Source: an uncultured SAR116 cluster alpha proteobacterium
Lineage (GTDB): Bacteria; Pseudomonadota; Alphaproteobacteria; Puniceispirillales; Marisalimonadaceae
Length of the DNA: 64,000 bases
Direction: 5' to 3'
Assembly (NCBI GenBank): GCA_902623995.1
Contig: CACNWE010000001.1
Coordinates: 124,001-188,000, forward strand
Position numbers and translations under genes: made by a program. The notes beneath the pieces were generated by a model that worked only from the letters and a program-made list of their open reading frames with translations, was not told the origin of the DNA and did no database searches. This document shows positions 25,367-36,100 of this stretch, in pieces; positions within the stretch are counted from its first letter, which is position 1; the number at the start of each line of letters is the position of its first letter.

Positions 25367-26158
25367 TTAATTTTTAAGGTTCAAAGCCTCGGCTTTCTTT
25401 TTCAAACGTAAATAAAAAATTGAAGCAAATGGAATACTTATTAAGTAGCCACATACTAATATTATAAACCCCTTTATTGGATTACTTATGATTGCATTAC
25501 TAAGTATAGCTAGAATTATTAATAAGGGTATCACGAGAGATTTTGGTATTTGAAAAACTTTCCCAGAAAAAGTGGGTAAATTACTTACCATTGCAATTGA
25601 TATAAATCCAATCCAAAACACAATTATATCAAAAGATTTTAAATTGTATGAAATTAAAAACTCATCAATAGCAATAGGAAACAAGACTAAAAAAGCAGCC
25701 GCAGGAGTAGGAACACCTGTAAAATAATTCTTTGCATAATTTGGTCTCTCTGATAACTCTGAATTAAACCTTGCTAATCTCAATGCAGAACAAATTACAT
25801 ATAAAACTATTATAATCCAAAAAAAATTACCTTGAGGTTTATCCATCCATAAATAAATAGAAAATGCTGGCACAGCTCCAAAAACAACAAAATCAGAGAG
25901 GGAGTCGAGATGCATACCAAATTCGCTTGTTGATTTTAATAGTCTAGCCACTCTCCCATCTAACATATCAAAAACGGAGGCGATTATTATCATTATGATT
26001 ACATTATCCCAATTATTAAAAATCGCCTGATACATTGCCTGCAAACCAAAAATCAAAGCGCATATTGTAAGGAAATTAGGAAGCATCCAAATTACAGAAA
26101 AACGTCTTGGTCTAGTTTGTAATGCTTTTTTGGCGAGTTTGATGCCTCTATTTTTCAT
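25367..26158 (-). CDS. pssA: CDP-diacylglycerol-serine O-phosphatidyltransferase
   Basis: A 263-residue inner-membrane enzyme that makes phosphatidylserine. The CDP-alcohol phosphotransferase motif is complete: D-M-L-D-G-R-V-A-R, then G, then H-L-D-S-L-S-D, with all acidic residues in place. Seven or eight membrane helices are predicted. The gene overlaps psd, its pathway partner, by 11 bases, so the two enzymes are made together. It is the sub-family II form usual for alphaproteobacteria. Confidence 0.94.
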   Translation of the reverse strand: MKNRGIKLAKKALQTRPRRFSVIWMLPNFLTICALIFGLQAMYQAIFNNWDNVIIMIIIASVFDMLDGRVARLLKSTSEFGMHLDSLSDFVVFGAVPAFSIYLWMDKPQGNFFWIIIVLYVICSALRLARFNSELSERPNYAKNYFTGVPTPAAAFLVLFPIAIDEFLISYNLKSFDIIVFWIGFISIAMVSNLPTFSGKVFQIPKSLVIPLLIILAILSNAIISNPIKGFIILVCGYLISIPFASIFYLRLKKKAEALNLKN

Positions 26159-26873
26159 CTGTAATTTCCTTTACAGTTCTGGCATTTTTACTGAAGTCTC
26201 CAATAATTGTCTCACCTGCGATCATTTTTTGTCCTTTTAAAACCATGACAGAAACTTCTGGAGGGAAATAAATATCAACCCTACTTCCAAATCTTATTAG
26301 ACCAAAAATATCACCTGCCTTAAGTGAATGACCAATATCAACATCACAAATAATTCTTCTTGCTACTAAACCTGCAATTTGAACAAAAGCAATCTTATTT
26401 CCATTTTCTGTGTCCATGTTTAATATAAGTCTTTCATTTTCCTCAGATGCCTTGTCTAAACTTGCATTAAAAAAGGATCCTGGAATGTATTTTTTATATG
26501 TAATTTGTCCGAACATCGGTGATCTATTCACGTGAACGTCAAAAACATTCATAAAAATGCAAATTCTTCTCCACTGTCCCTCTGGCAATCCAATATCTTC
26601 AGCAGGAGTTATTTTTGAAATTTCTATAACTGTTCCATCGGCAGGTGATATTATTAGATTATTCTTGTTTGATCCCGATAATATTGGTGTTGTTCTAGAT
26701 GGGTTCCTGAAAAAATATATACACCAAATTGTTAAAGTAAAACCAAGATAATATAGAGGATTCCAGATCCAACCTATGATTATAGTTAAGATTAAAAAAA
26801 GAGCTATAAAGGGCATGCCTGCAGGATGTATTGGAGTAAAAACAGACGTTTTGATCGAATCAAGAATGTTCAT
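26148..26873 (-). CDS. psd: phosphatidylserine decarboxylase (short form)
   Basis: A 241-residue self-processing enzyme that makes phosphatidylethanolamine. Cleavage would occur at Gly196-Ser197 in RFGSRVDIYFP, producing the pyruvoyl group; SPADG (residues 76-80) and FMNVFDVHVNRSPM are the other family motifs. Two N-terminal helices anchor it to the membrane. It is the compact PSD-A form found in alphaproteobacteria. The gene is first in a two-gene operon with pssA. Confidence 0.94.
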   Translation of the reverse strand: MNILDSIKTSVFTPIHPAGMPFIALFLILTIIIGWIWNPLYYLGFTLTIWCIYFFRNPSRTTPILSGSNKNNLIISPADGTVIEISKITPAEDIGLPEGQWRRICIFMNVFDVHVNRSPMFGQITYKKYIPGSFFNASLDKASEENERLILNMDTENGNKIAFVQIAGLVARRIICDVDIGHSLKAGDIFGLIRFGSRVDIYFPPEVSVMVLKGQKMIAGETIIGDFSKNARTVKEITDEK

Positions 26874-27004
26874 TTATTTTCCTATAGTATTTTATTATGG
26901 AATTATTATACTTATAATATAGCATCAATTCAAAAAAATGTTATTATACACTTATCAATAGTTTTATACAATAAAGATAGTAAAGTAGAGAATCGGATAT
27001 AAAA

Positions 27005-27292
27005 TTGAGTAAAATTAAAGAAAAAAAACTTAATACAATTAAATCAGAAATGTCAGAAATTAAGAAATTTATAGTATCTAATAATGATTTAGATAATTCT
27101 GAACATAATGAAACAGATTATTCAAATAAAAATGATGAAAACACTGTAACTTTAACTAAAATCGTCAATAAAGAAAATAAATTACATTATAACAACAACT
27201 TAGATGATATAAAGAAAGAATTAAAAGAATTAAGAGAAGCAATTGAGAATAATAAAAATCTTCTTAATGAGATTTTATTAAAAATTAAATAA
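27005..27292 (+). CDS. small coiled-coil protein of unknown function
   Basis: A possible 95-residue protein starting at TTG. The last 30 residues (DDIKKELKELREAIENN) have a clear heptad pattern for a coiled coil, and the middle is rich in Asn, Asp and Glu. It has no signal peptide and no domain I recognise. There is no strong ribosome site, and an alternative ATG lies 15 codons further on. The base composition is like that of neighbouring native genes. It sits between divergent psd and the Ig-like repeat gene. A real gene is likely but not certain. Confidence 0.5.
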   Translation: MSKIKEKKLNTIKSEMSEIKKFIVSNNDLDNSEHNETDYSNKNDENTVTLTKIVNKENKLHYNNNLDDIKKELKELREAIENNKNLLNEILLKIK

Positions 27293-27424
27293 TTTTGTAA
27301 TAATAAAAATCTTATTTAATCAATTTAATACTCAATAGAATGATTTTAAGAATTAAAAAAACTGTATCTTTTTTAGTTCTTTGATATATATTGTTTGCTA
27401 GTTATTAAGTTAGTGGAGGCTTAA

Positions 27425-28603
27425 ATGCGTTTTATTAAAGACAATCTCTTACTATTTACACTCTTTGTGATAGTTAGTATTGCAACGCTTGATTCCAAAA
27501 ATGTTTTAGCAGGTGGAGACCCCTCCATAAAGGACAGTAAAGTTACAAATTCAAAAAGTAACATTAAACAACATAAACATAATAAAACATTTGTTGGCCA
27601 ACAAAATAAATTATCCACTACCGATAGAAAGAATATCACTGACAATTCTTCTGCAACTAAAAACAACAATAATATTAATAAAGATGAAAATTCAGAAACA
27701 GCTGGTTTTGCTGCTATCGAAGATGTCCCTTTGATAATAGATCTTTCCTCAGTAACTGATTCTGATGGAATGGGTTCAGTAAGTGTACAATGGCAAATTT
27801 CTTCAGATAATAAAAAATGGACAAATATAAGTGGCGCTACTAATCAATCATTTACTCCTAGAGAAATACACGTTGGTAGTAGATTGAGAGTTGCTATTTC
27901 TTATGTTGATGGTCAAGGAAACTTAGAACCTCTTATTAGTCCTCCTTCTACTCCTGTAAGAAATGTAAATGATAAACCTACAGGATCAGCACGCCTAATC
28001 GGTTCAGCCGTTGAAGATAGTGCTCTGGTAGTTGATACTTCAAGCATAGCTGATGAAGACGGTATTGGTGGATTTGATATTACATGGCAAAGATCTTCTT
28101 CTAAGTCTTCATGGGAGGCATACCCAGCAGGTCAGAATGAGGTGCTAAGGTTAACACAGAGTCAAGTCGGATATTCGTACAGAGCTGTTGTATCTTACAT
28201 TGATTCTCATGGCACAAGAGAAGTTCTTTACACAAGCCCATCTGAAACAATTGATAACTTAGACGACCCTGTACAAGGTGAAGTTACAATTATAGGAGAG
28301 CCAAAAGAAGGAGTAACTCTAAGAGCTTTATCTGATTCCTTATCAGATGAAGATGGTATTGCTTCAATTTCTATCAGCTGGGAAACTTCAAAAGATGGTA
28401 GGAACTGGATTGGATTAAATAGCCTTAGTGGTCCTGTTCTTCCTCTAAACCAATCATTGGTTGGTTCTCAGGTTAGAGCAAGAGTTGCAGTTGTTGATAA
28501 CTTTGGTATAGAGACAAATTTATATAGCCAAGCTACCAGAACAGTTGAAAATGTAAATAATAAACCCTCTGGAAGAATTGTAATAAGAAGGGTTGGTCAA
28601 TAA
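27425..28603 (+). CDS. secreted protein with three Ig-like tandem repeats
   Basis: A 392-residue protein with a signal peptide (residues 1-29, ending VLAGG), a low-complexity Asn/Lys/Ser linker (30-92) and three repeats of about 93 residues (about 93-183, 187-279 and 284-378). Each repeat has D(E/S)DG(I/M)G, then a W-Q/W-E strand, SxVGxxxRxxVSYxD, and ends in N-V-N-D/N-K-P-x-G. This is the Ig-like repeat seen in many copies in large RTX-type adhesins of marine bacteria. The protein stops 11 residues into what would be the first strand of a fourth repeat. The ATG has a GGAGG ribosome site. There is no export motif for type I secretion. Role in adhesion is inferred. Confidence 0.7.
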   Translation: MRFIKDNLLLFTLFVIVSIATLDSKNVLAGGDPSIKDSKVTNSKSNIKQHKHNKTFVGQQNKLSTTDRKNITDNSSATKNNNNINKDENSETAGFAAIEDVPLIIDLSSVTDSDGMGSVSVQWQISSDNKKWTNISGATNQSFTPREIHVGSRLRVAISYVDGQGNLEPLISPPSTPVRNVNDKPTGSARLIGSAVEDSALVVDTSSIADEDGIGGFDITWQRSSSKSSWEAYPAGQNEVLRLTQSQVGYSYRAVVSYIDSHGTREVLYTSPSETIDNLDDPVQGEVTIIGEPKEGVTLRALSDSLSDEDGIASISISWETSKDGRNWIGLNSLSGPVLPLNQSLVGSQVRARVAVVDNFGIETNLYSQATRTVENVNNKPSGRIVIRRVGQ

Positions 28604-28629
28604 TTTTTATTTTTTATGGAGTTTAATTT

Positions 28630-28908
28630 ATGAAGCATAATCCTAGTGCTAACAATTTATCGTGCAAGGTAATATCTTTTAAAAATTATAAAAATAAAAA
28701 AGTTAAGAGTGTTTCATCAACAATAGCTGCAATAATCGCAATTAATATAGATCACCCGTCTGATGTTTCACCAGAAGATTTTTTCATTAATGAGATTGAA
28801 GCTATTGAAAATATTGAGGTACTTGCCTTCGAGGATGCATTAGAAAATAATAACAATAAAAGTATGACTTCTGTTGATGCCCAGAATAATGCTTTAAACG
28901 ATGCGTAA
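28630..28908 (+). CDS. small acidic protein of unknown function
   Basis: A 92-residue protein 26 bases downstream of the Ig-like repeat gene, with a GGAG ribosome site 8 bases before its ATG. The first 35 residues are basic (SFKNYKNKKVKS) and the rest is acidic (EDFFINEIEAIENIE, EDALENNNN). There is no signal peptide or membrane helix. I do not recognise a family. The close spacing suggests co-transcription with the repeat protein. Confidence 0.6.
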   Translation: MKHNPSANNLSCKVISFKNYKNKKVKSVSSTIAAIIAINIDHPSDVSPEDFFINEIEAIENIEVLAFEDALENNNNKSMTSVDAQNNALNDA

Positions 28909-28919
28909 ATAATTGAATT

Positions 28920-29522
28920 TTAATTCAATTTATTAACTTTGTTAACAAGCTTCCAAATCTGTGGCAAAAGAAGTGCTGCTAATATAAGCTTATATAGATC
29001 ACCGATAATAAATGGTCTTAAACCATTTATTATTGCGAAGTCAAAGCCTTTTAAAATACTAAGTTGAAAAACTCCACAAGTATAAATAATAATCATTCCT
29101 ATTAACATTGTAAAAACAGATTTAAAATAATGCTTTCCCCATCCTCTATCCGCAAGCTCTCCTATTACCATTGATGCAAATAAAAATCCAAAAAGAAAAC
29201 CTCCAGTTGGACCTAATAAATAAGGTAAGCCTCCTCCATAAGCAAACACAGGAAACCCAACCATTCCTTGAAATAAATATAAACTCACGGCAGCAACAGA
29301 AATATTTCTTCCACATAACATCGCAATCATGAGCACAGCTAAAGGTTGTAAAGTCATTGGAACTGGATACAAATCTACTTTAATTTTTGCAGATAATATT
29401 AATAACAAACTACAAGTAACAATAGTTACAAAATTAGTTAATTGAGAGAAACGTTCTTTAACACTATTTTTTAAGACAAGAGTTTCTATCCAACTAATCC
29501 TTGTTATTTTGATGCTTTTCAT
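28920..29522 (-). CDS. bioY: biotin transporter substrate-specificity component BioY
   Basis: A 200-residue membrane protein with about six helices. The motifs VDLYPVPMTLQPLAVLM near residues 49-65, YLFQGMVGFPVFAYGGG and LLGPTGGFLFGFL near 106-118 are diagnostic for BioY, the biotin-binding S component of ECF transporters. No ECF ATPase or BioN gene is adjacent, so it may work alone or with a shared module. Both biotin-dependent carboxylase genes at 50-54 kb need its product. An N-terminal tail of about 30 residues precedes the first helix. Confidence 0.92.
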   Translation of the reverse strand: MKSIKITRISWIETLVLKNSVKERFSQLTNFVTIVTCSLLLILSAKIKVDLYPVPMTLQPLAVLMIAMLCGRNISVAAVSLYLFQGMVGFPVFAYGGGLPYLLGPTGGFLFGFLFASMVIGELADRGWGKHYFKSVFTMLIGMIIIYTCGVFQLSILKGFDFAIINGLRPFIIGDLYKLILAALLLPQIWKLVNKVNKLN

Positions 29523-29623
29523 AACGAAATCCCTTTTAAAATAATGTTTAACTTACTAATATTATATAATGGTATATATCATAAATTATTTTTTTATAAA
29601 ATTATATTTTATGAGGTTATAAA

Positions 29624-30574
29624 GTGAATGATGTAGATGACATTCTTACACCAACAAGTTTGTGGTTAAAACAAAAAAGAAAAATTGCCCTTGCTACTGT
29701 GATTTCAACATGGGGCAGTTCCCCAAGACCAGTAGGTGGACAAATGGCAATTGATGAAAATGGTGAAATAATAGGTTCTGTTTCTGGTGGATGTATTGAA
29801 GGGGCAGTAATTTCTGAAGGTATTAATTCTATTAAAGATGGTAAATCAAGAGTAAAAGATTATGGCATTTCAAATCATATGGCTTGGGAAGTTGGATTGG
29901 CATGTGGTGGTGAACTAAAGGTCCTAATCCAACCTTTGAATTTAGAAGATAAGATTGTTTATTATATAGTAAAAAGCATAGAAAAAAGAGAAGTTGTTAA
30001 ACTACGAATTAATTGCTCTAATGGTAAAAGAATAATTGATAATACTATAGACAACCAGATAAGTCATTTTGATAAATCAAAAAATGAATTCATTCATATT
30101 ATTGACCCTAAACCTAGACTATTTATTATTGGAGCAGTTCATATTGCGCAAGCACTTGTTTCATTAGCTAATGTAGCTGATTATGAAATTATATTAATTG
30201 ATCCTAGAGACCATTTTGCAACAAAAAGTAGATTTCCAAACTGTAAAATAATTAATGAGTGGCCAGATGAAGCTCTTTCAAAGTTTAATCTAGATAAATC
30301 TTCGCATTTAGTAACACTTACACATGATCCTAAAATTGATGACTTAGCCTTAATTTTTTGTATGAAAAAGAATATTGGATATATGGGATCTTTAGGAAGT
30401 AAAAAAACTCATAATAAAAGATATGAAAGGTTAATTAAAAAAGGGTTCAATGAAATAGAATTATCTAAAATTCATGCTCCAATAGGCCTGGATATTAATG
30501 CAAAAACACCTGCAGAAATAGCTACTTCAATATTAGCAGAGATAATAAACTATAGACGCAAAAATTATGATTAA
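29624..30574 (+). CDS. XdhC/CoxI family protein
   Basis: A 316-residue protein needed to insert sulfurated molybdenum cofactor into hydroxylases of the xanthine dehydrogenase/CO dehydrogenase type. The N-terminal XdhC domain shows TVISTWGSSPRPVGGQMAI, GSVSGGCIEG and WEVGLACGGEL; the C-terminal Rossmann domain shows FIIGAVHIAQAL, LIDPRDHFATKSRFP and YMGSLGSKKTHNKR. The start is GTG with GAGGT eight bases upstream. It overlaps the next gene, a MocA-like nucleotidyltransferase, by 8 bases. The client enzyme is not in the window. Confidence 0.88.
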   Translation: MNDVDDILTPTSLWLKQKRKIALATVISTWGSSPRPVGGQMAIDENGEIIGSVSGGCIEGAVISEGINSIKDGKSRVKDYGISNHMAWEVGLACGGELKVLIQPLNLEDKIVYYIVKSIEKREVVKLRINCSNGKRIIDNTIDNQISHFDKSKNEFIHIIDPKPRLFIIGAVHIAQALVSLANVADYEIILIDPRDHFATKSRFPNCKIINEWPDEALSKFNLDKSSHLVTLTHDPKIDDLALIFCMKKNIGYMGSLGSKKTHNKRYERLIKKGFNEIELSKIHAPIGLDINAKTPAEIATSILAEIINYRRKNYD

Positions 30575-31175
30575 TGAAAAGAAAAATTATAATATCAAAA
30601 AAATTTTACTAGCTGCAGGTGAAAGTAAACGTTTTGGAGATAAAAATAAACTTTCAGAAATAATGAATGGCAAGCCTATAATTAACCATATTTTAGATAC
30701 ATTAATAGAAATATTTGATCCGTCAGAATTGATAGTAATAGTAGGACACGAACAAAATATAATTAAAAATTTAATATTTAATAAAGACATCAAAATTTTA
30801 GAAAATAAAGACTACAAAAAAGGTATTGGAACTTCAATTGCTTTAGGAGTGAATAATTTAAACGCAAATATTGATGGGGTTATGATTATTCCAGCAGATA
30901 TGCCACATATTAATTCTAAAGATCTGATTAACTTGGAAAAAAAATTTATGGAATTCAGTTGTTTAAAAGTAGTAATACCTGAACATAATTATCGATTAGG
31001 TAATCCTGTTATATTGCCAAGAAGTTATTTTAAAACTTTAAAAAGTCTCAAAGATGATTTTGGTGCCAGATCCCTAATTAAAAATAAAGATATAATTACT
31101 CTTAAGGCTGGATTTGGAACAAATTTTGATATTGACACAAAAGAAGAGCTAGCTAAAACAAATGTAAACTATTAA
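30567..31175 (+). CDS. MocA/MobA-like molybdopterin nucleotidyltransferase
   Basis: A 202-residue transferase with the nucleotide-binding start KKILLAAGESKRFGDKNKL (LAAGxSxRFG), IVGHEQ, and VMIIPADMPHI with the metal Asp. The C-terminal RLGNPVILPRSYF is typical of the MocA group, which attaches CMP to molybdopterin for hydroxylases of the CO dehydrogenase or aldehyde oxidase type. Its overlap with the XdhC-like gene supports that role. A GMP (MobA) role is less likely. The stop lies directly against the stop of typA on the other strand. Confidence 0.85.
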   Translation: MINEKKNYNIKKILLAAGESKRFGDKNKLSEIMNGKPIINHILDTLIEIFDPSELIVIVGHEQNIIKNLIFNKDIKILENKDYKKGIGTSIALGVNNLNANIDGVMIIPADMPHINSKDLINLEKKFMEFSCLKVVIPEHNYRLGNPVILPRSYFKTLKSLKDDFGARSLIKNKDIITLKAGFGTNFDIDTKEELAKTNVNY

Positions 31176-33020
31176 TTAAGATGCAGCTCTTGCGGCTTTT
31201 TTTCTTTCATGTTCTTTTAAAAATTTTTTTCTAATCCTAAGACTAATTGGCGTTACTTCAATGAGTTCATCATTATTTATAAATTCCAATGCAAATTCTA
31301 AAGTAACATTAATAGGTGTTGTTAATAAGACAGCGTCGTCATTACCAGAGGCTCTTACATTTGTAAGTTGTTTACCTTTAAGAGGATTTACAACAAGATC
31401 ATTATTTCTACTGTGAATGCCAATGATCATCCCCTCATAAACTTCAATACCATTTTTAATTATCATTTTTCCTCTATCTTGAAGGTTAAATAATGCGTAT
31501 GGAAGAGCTTTACCTTGGCCAATTGAAATTAAGGCTCCATTTCTTCTTCCAGTCTGTAATCCCTCAATAACAGGTCTATATTTGTCAAATGTATGATACA
31601 TTAGACCTGATCCAGAGGTTAATGTTAAAAATTCTGTCCTGAAACCTATTAAACCTCTACTAGCAATGCTATAGTCTATACGAACTCTACCATTGCTGTC
31701 TGGGATCATATCTATCAATTGAGCTTTTCTTTCACCCAGTTTTTCCATTATTTTGCCTTGATGAATTTCTTCTATATCAATGGTTAAGTTTTCAAATGGC
31801 TCATTTTTAACATTGTCTATAATTTTTGTAATGACTTCTGGAGATGAAACTCCCATTTCAAAACCTTCTCTTCTCATATTCTCGATAAGAATAGATAAGT
31901 GAAGTTCACCACGACCTGAAATTCTAAATTTGTCTGGATTATCTGTATCTTCAACTTTTAATGCGACATTAGTTTTTAATTCTTGATGTAATCGTTCACG
32001 GATTGACCTACTTGTAACTAATTTTCCTTCTTGGCCTGCAAATGGACTATCATTTACTTGTATCATCATACTAATGGTAGGCTCATCCACTGACAGTTTT
32101 TCTAATGCTTCAAACTTTCCTACCTCACAAATTGTATCAGAGATTTTTAACTCTCCTAGACCACTTATTGCAACAATATCACCTGCATTAGCCTCATCAA
32201 CTTCCTTCTTTTCTAAACCATGAAAATTCATTATTTGTAGAACTTTACCTTGACGAACATTTCCATTTTCATCTCCAATAGAGACGTTTTGACCCCTTTT
32301 TAAATGCCCTCTTCTTATTCTTCCTGTTCCTATCAAACCAACATAACTAGAATAACTTAAAGCTGATATTTGCATTTGAAGATTACTATTTGGATCAACA
32401 TTTGGATAAGGAACTTTGTTTATGATAGTATTGAATATTGAATCCATATTATTTTTTTTATTTATCAAATCATTAGTTGCCCATCCCTGAATTCCAGATG
32501 CATAAACTACAGGAAAATCAAGTTGTGATTCATTAGCGCCTAATTTATCAAAAAGATCAAATGTCTGATCTAACACCCAATCTGGTCTAGCCCCATCTCT
32601 GTCAACTTTGTTTATTACGACAATTGGACAGAGACCTGCTTCAAGAGCTTTTTTAGTAACAAAGCTAGTTTGCGGCATAGGACCATCAACAGCATCTACT
32701 AATAATAATACCGAGTCTACCATAGATAAAACTCTTTCAACTTCACCACCAAAATCCGCATGGCCTGGAGTATCTACAATATTAATTCTCCATTCTTTCC
32801 ATCTCAATCCTGTATTTTTTGATAAAATCGTTATGCCACGTTCTTTTTCTAAATCATTAGAATCCATTACTCTTTCAACTAATTCTGAATGAGCAGCAAA
32901 TGTACCGGATTGTTGCAACAATGTATCAACTAAGGTTGTTTTACCATGATCAACATGAGCAACTATGGCTATATTTCTGATTAATTTTATTTTCTCTTCT
33001 GGTGACATAATATTTTTCAT
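31176..33020 (-). CDS. typA: translational GTPase TypA/BipA
   Basis: A 614-residue ribosome-binding GTPase involved in assembly of the large subunit and in stress growth. The G motifs are [25 protein letters not shown] and [13 protein letters not shown]-like domains III and V and the TypA-specific C-terminal domain follow ([25 protein letters not shown]). The length is full. It stands alone between the MocA-like gene and the RND genes. Confidence 0.97.
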   Translation of the reverse strand: MKNIMSPEEKIKLIRNIAIVAHVDHGKTTLVDTLLQQSGTFAAHSELVERVMDSNDLEKERGITILSKNTGLRWKEWRINIVDTPGHADFGGEVERVLSMVDSVLLLVDAVDGPMPQTSFVTKKALEAGLCPIVVINKVDRDGARPDWVLDQTFDLFDKLGANESQLDFPVVYASGIQGWATNDLINKKNNMDSIFNTIINKVPYPNVDPNSNLQMQISALSYSSYVGLIGTGRIRRGHLKRGQNVSIGDENGNVRQGKVLQIMNFHGLEKKEVDEANAGDIVAISGLGELKISDTICEVGKFEALEKLSVDEPTISMMIQVNDSPFAGQEGKLVTSRSIRERLHQELKTNVALKVEDTDNPDKFRISGRGELHLSILIENMRREGFEMGVSSPEVITKIIDNVKNEPFENLTIDIEEIHQGKIMEKLGERKAQLIDMIPDSNGRVRIDYSIASRGLIGFRTEFLTLTSGSGLMYHTFDKYRPVIEGLQTGRRNGALISIGQGKALPYALFNLQDRGKMIIKNGIEVYEGMIIGIHSRNNDLVVNPLKGKQLTNVRASGNDDAVLLTTPINVTLEFALEFINNDELIEVTPISLRIRKKFLKEHERKKAARAAS

Positions 33021-33125
33021 TTTACTTCTTTAATTTTGTTAAGATTTTACATAACGGTGCTTATATAGCTTTTTATTAAGTCTTTTGTCACTAAATAAAA
33101 ATAAAGAGTTATAATTTAGTTAAAA

Positions 33126-36100
33126 TTAAATAAATTCTTCCTGTGTATTTTTTGATATTGGTTTTACTTTTTCGAATTTTAACGCTAAAGCAAGCAAAGG
33201 TGGAACCATAAGTAAAGTTAAAATAGCAGAGGTGGATAATCCTCCAAAAACAACAGTACCAATACCGCGATATAATTCTGAACCAGAACCAGGGAAAATT
33301 ACAAGTGGAATTAAACCAAACAAACTTGTCAAAGTTGACATAAAAATTGGTCTTATTCTATTTCTTGTTGCTTCTGTGATAGCTTCTGAAATTTTCATAC
33401 TTTCATATCTAATATGCCAAAGAGTTTGCTCCACCATTAAGATAGAATTATTTACAACAATTCCAGTCAAGATTATAAAACCTAACATAGTTAGCATATC
33501 AAGTGATTGAGCAGTAAACTGATTTAAAACAACTAGTCCCATAACACCTCCTGCACCCGCTATTGGAACAGTTATTACAATTACAAAAGGTAGTATAAAT
33601 GACCTCATTAAAACTGTAAGCAACAAGAAAATAACAAAAAGAGCAATTACTACGTTATTTTTCATTGCAATCCATGTCCGCTCTAATTCACTTGCTGCAC
33701 CAGATAAGTTAATTGAAATACCACTAGGCACATCTTTTATTAGAGGTTCAATTACTGAATTCTGCAATTTTAAAACTGCATCTTCTAATGAAATACTTTC
33801 ATGTGGACGTAGTTGTAATGTAATTACTCTTCTGCCTGACAACCTTTTTATTTGTTCAGGAACACCAATTAAGTCAATCTCAGCAACTTGTGACAATCTT
33901 ACTAATTCTCCTGTTTTGAGTATCAATGGTAAATTTTTTAAGTCATCTATTTTGTTGGTATTGGCTTTATTTGAAGTTAAAACTAGCTCAATCAATCTTC
34001 CTTCAAACGGTATCTCCAATATTCGTATTCCATCATTATAAACATCCAAAGATTGTGCTAAATCTCTAGCTGTCATTCCAATGTCAGCTAATCTTTCAGG
34101 AATAGGTTTTATGATAACTTGAGGAGATCCAGTTCCCATTTGAGGGACTGATCTAACTTGATGTCCATTTTTAGGAGGAAATTCACTCCTAACAATTCTA
34201 AAAATATTTTGTGCTGTTGGTTGTATTAAATCCAGTGAAGGTCCTGTAATTTCAAGTTTTATTACTCTAGATCCACCTACCGATCTTCCAAATAATGAAG
34301 CTTGTTGAGCAAATGCTCTAGCACCTGGTTGTGATCTTATCGGTTTTGTGAGTACTGGTAAAATTTCTTTTACTCTATCAGGATTTTCAGTAGCTGCTCC
34401 TGCAAATGCTCCACCTGAATAAGCTACAAAGAAGAAACGTGAAATCTTTGGCTTTCCATAAGGACCGTCACTTTCAGCCTCCCAAAGTGGTTTTGCAGCT
34501 ATCTCCATCGCTCGAGATATTTCAACAGTTGATTCTTTATTATACCCTGGAGGTACAATTATACGAGCAAATACAAAATTTCTATTCCCATCAGGCAAAT
34601 AATCAAGTGGAGGAAGAAAAGACACTATTATTAAGCCAGCGGTAATTATCAAACAAAAAACAACAGTCAAACCAGATTTCAAAGAACTAGTTGTCCAAGA
34701 AGCATATGTTTGTATTAATTTTGCTAACTTACCTGCAAAATTATCAATAAATTTAATAGAAAACCATTTTTCTTCTTTTTCTTTTGAACTCTCAAGTATT
34801 CTAGAAGCTACAGATGGTATTAATGTTATTGAAATTATAACTGAGATTAATACAGATACTGAAATTGCTATGCCTATATCTCTAAATAATTGTCCTACTG
34901 GCAAATCTAGTAATAAAATTGGAATAAAAACAACAACAGTAGTTAGTGCAGAACCTAGTATAGGAGCCCAAACTTGTTTTGAGCCCCTGTATGAAGCCAT
35001 GGCAGCAGACATGCCTGACTGTTTTAATCTATATATATTCTCTTGACTGACAATTGAAGCATCAACTACCATTCCAACAGCAAAGGCTAGTCCAGCCAAC
35101 GATATAACGTTCACCGAAAGACCCAACCAAGAAATTGCTACAAATGTACCAATAACAGAAACTGGTATTGCTAACATAATTATAGATGTAGGTCTGATGC
35201 TCCTTAAAAAAAGCATTAATATACATATTGCAAGAATTCCACCAATAATGATGTTTTGTTGAACTAATTTAATGGCAGCATTTATATAAACTGTTTCATC
35301 ATAAACATTATTTAAAACAAGATCATTTTCAGCAAGAATACCCTTGTTTAATTTTTCAATTTCTATCTTTAAACTTTTGATAATTTCTACAACGTTTGAA
35401 TCAGGTTCTCTTATTACTGCAAAAGTAATTGCATCCTGTCCGTTTAATCTTCGAAAACTAGTAGGTTTTTTGTAAGACATATAAATTTTTGCTACATCTT
35501 CTAACTTAACATTTACCGGGATACCATCTAAACCCGTTTCAGATCTCAAAATTATATTTCTAGCAGTTTTAGGTGTATATGAAATAGCTTCAGTTCGAAG
35601 AGAATAAGTTCTTTTTCCCTCAATAATTTCTCCTGCCGTGACTTGTGCTGAACTAGCTCTCAGTGCCTCCAGTACAGCTGGTATTGAAATTGAATATTCA
35701 GCTAATTTATTTATATCTAATGCTACTTTTAATTCTTTTTTTTGCCCTCCTCGGAATGTTATTTCTGAAACACCTTCTATTCGTGATAATTTTTCTATAA
35801 TTTCATATTCTACAAAATCACCCAAACTACCTAGATCCTGTACTTTAGATCCAGGTAATTTAATCATAGCCAATCTTGAAATTGGGCTATCATCTGAATT
35901 AGATGTACGAACAGTTGGCCGTTTTGCATCAAAAGGTAAACCGTCAATTGAGGAAACTTTACTTAAGAGCTGTACAAGAGCAATGTCCATATCTTGACCA
36001 ACAGAATATGTTAAAGTTACTCTTGCAGATCCAAAACGACTATCCGATTCAACCGTTTCAACACCAGTAAGTGAACTAACAGCTAATTCAACCCTAGTAA

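Noticed and set aside
26874-27004. Riboswitch or small RNA before the coiled-coil gene
   Set aside because: The stretch is simple AT-rich sequence with no stable stem or conserved motif that I could identify.
35638-35997. 119-codon plus-strand frame inside the RND pump gene
   Set aside because: It is a shadow of the conserved RND coding sequence, without ribosome site or family resemblance.
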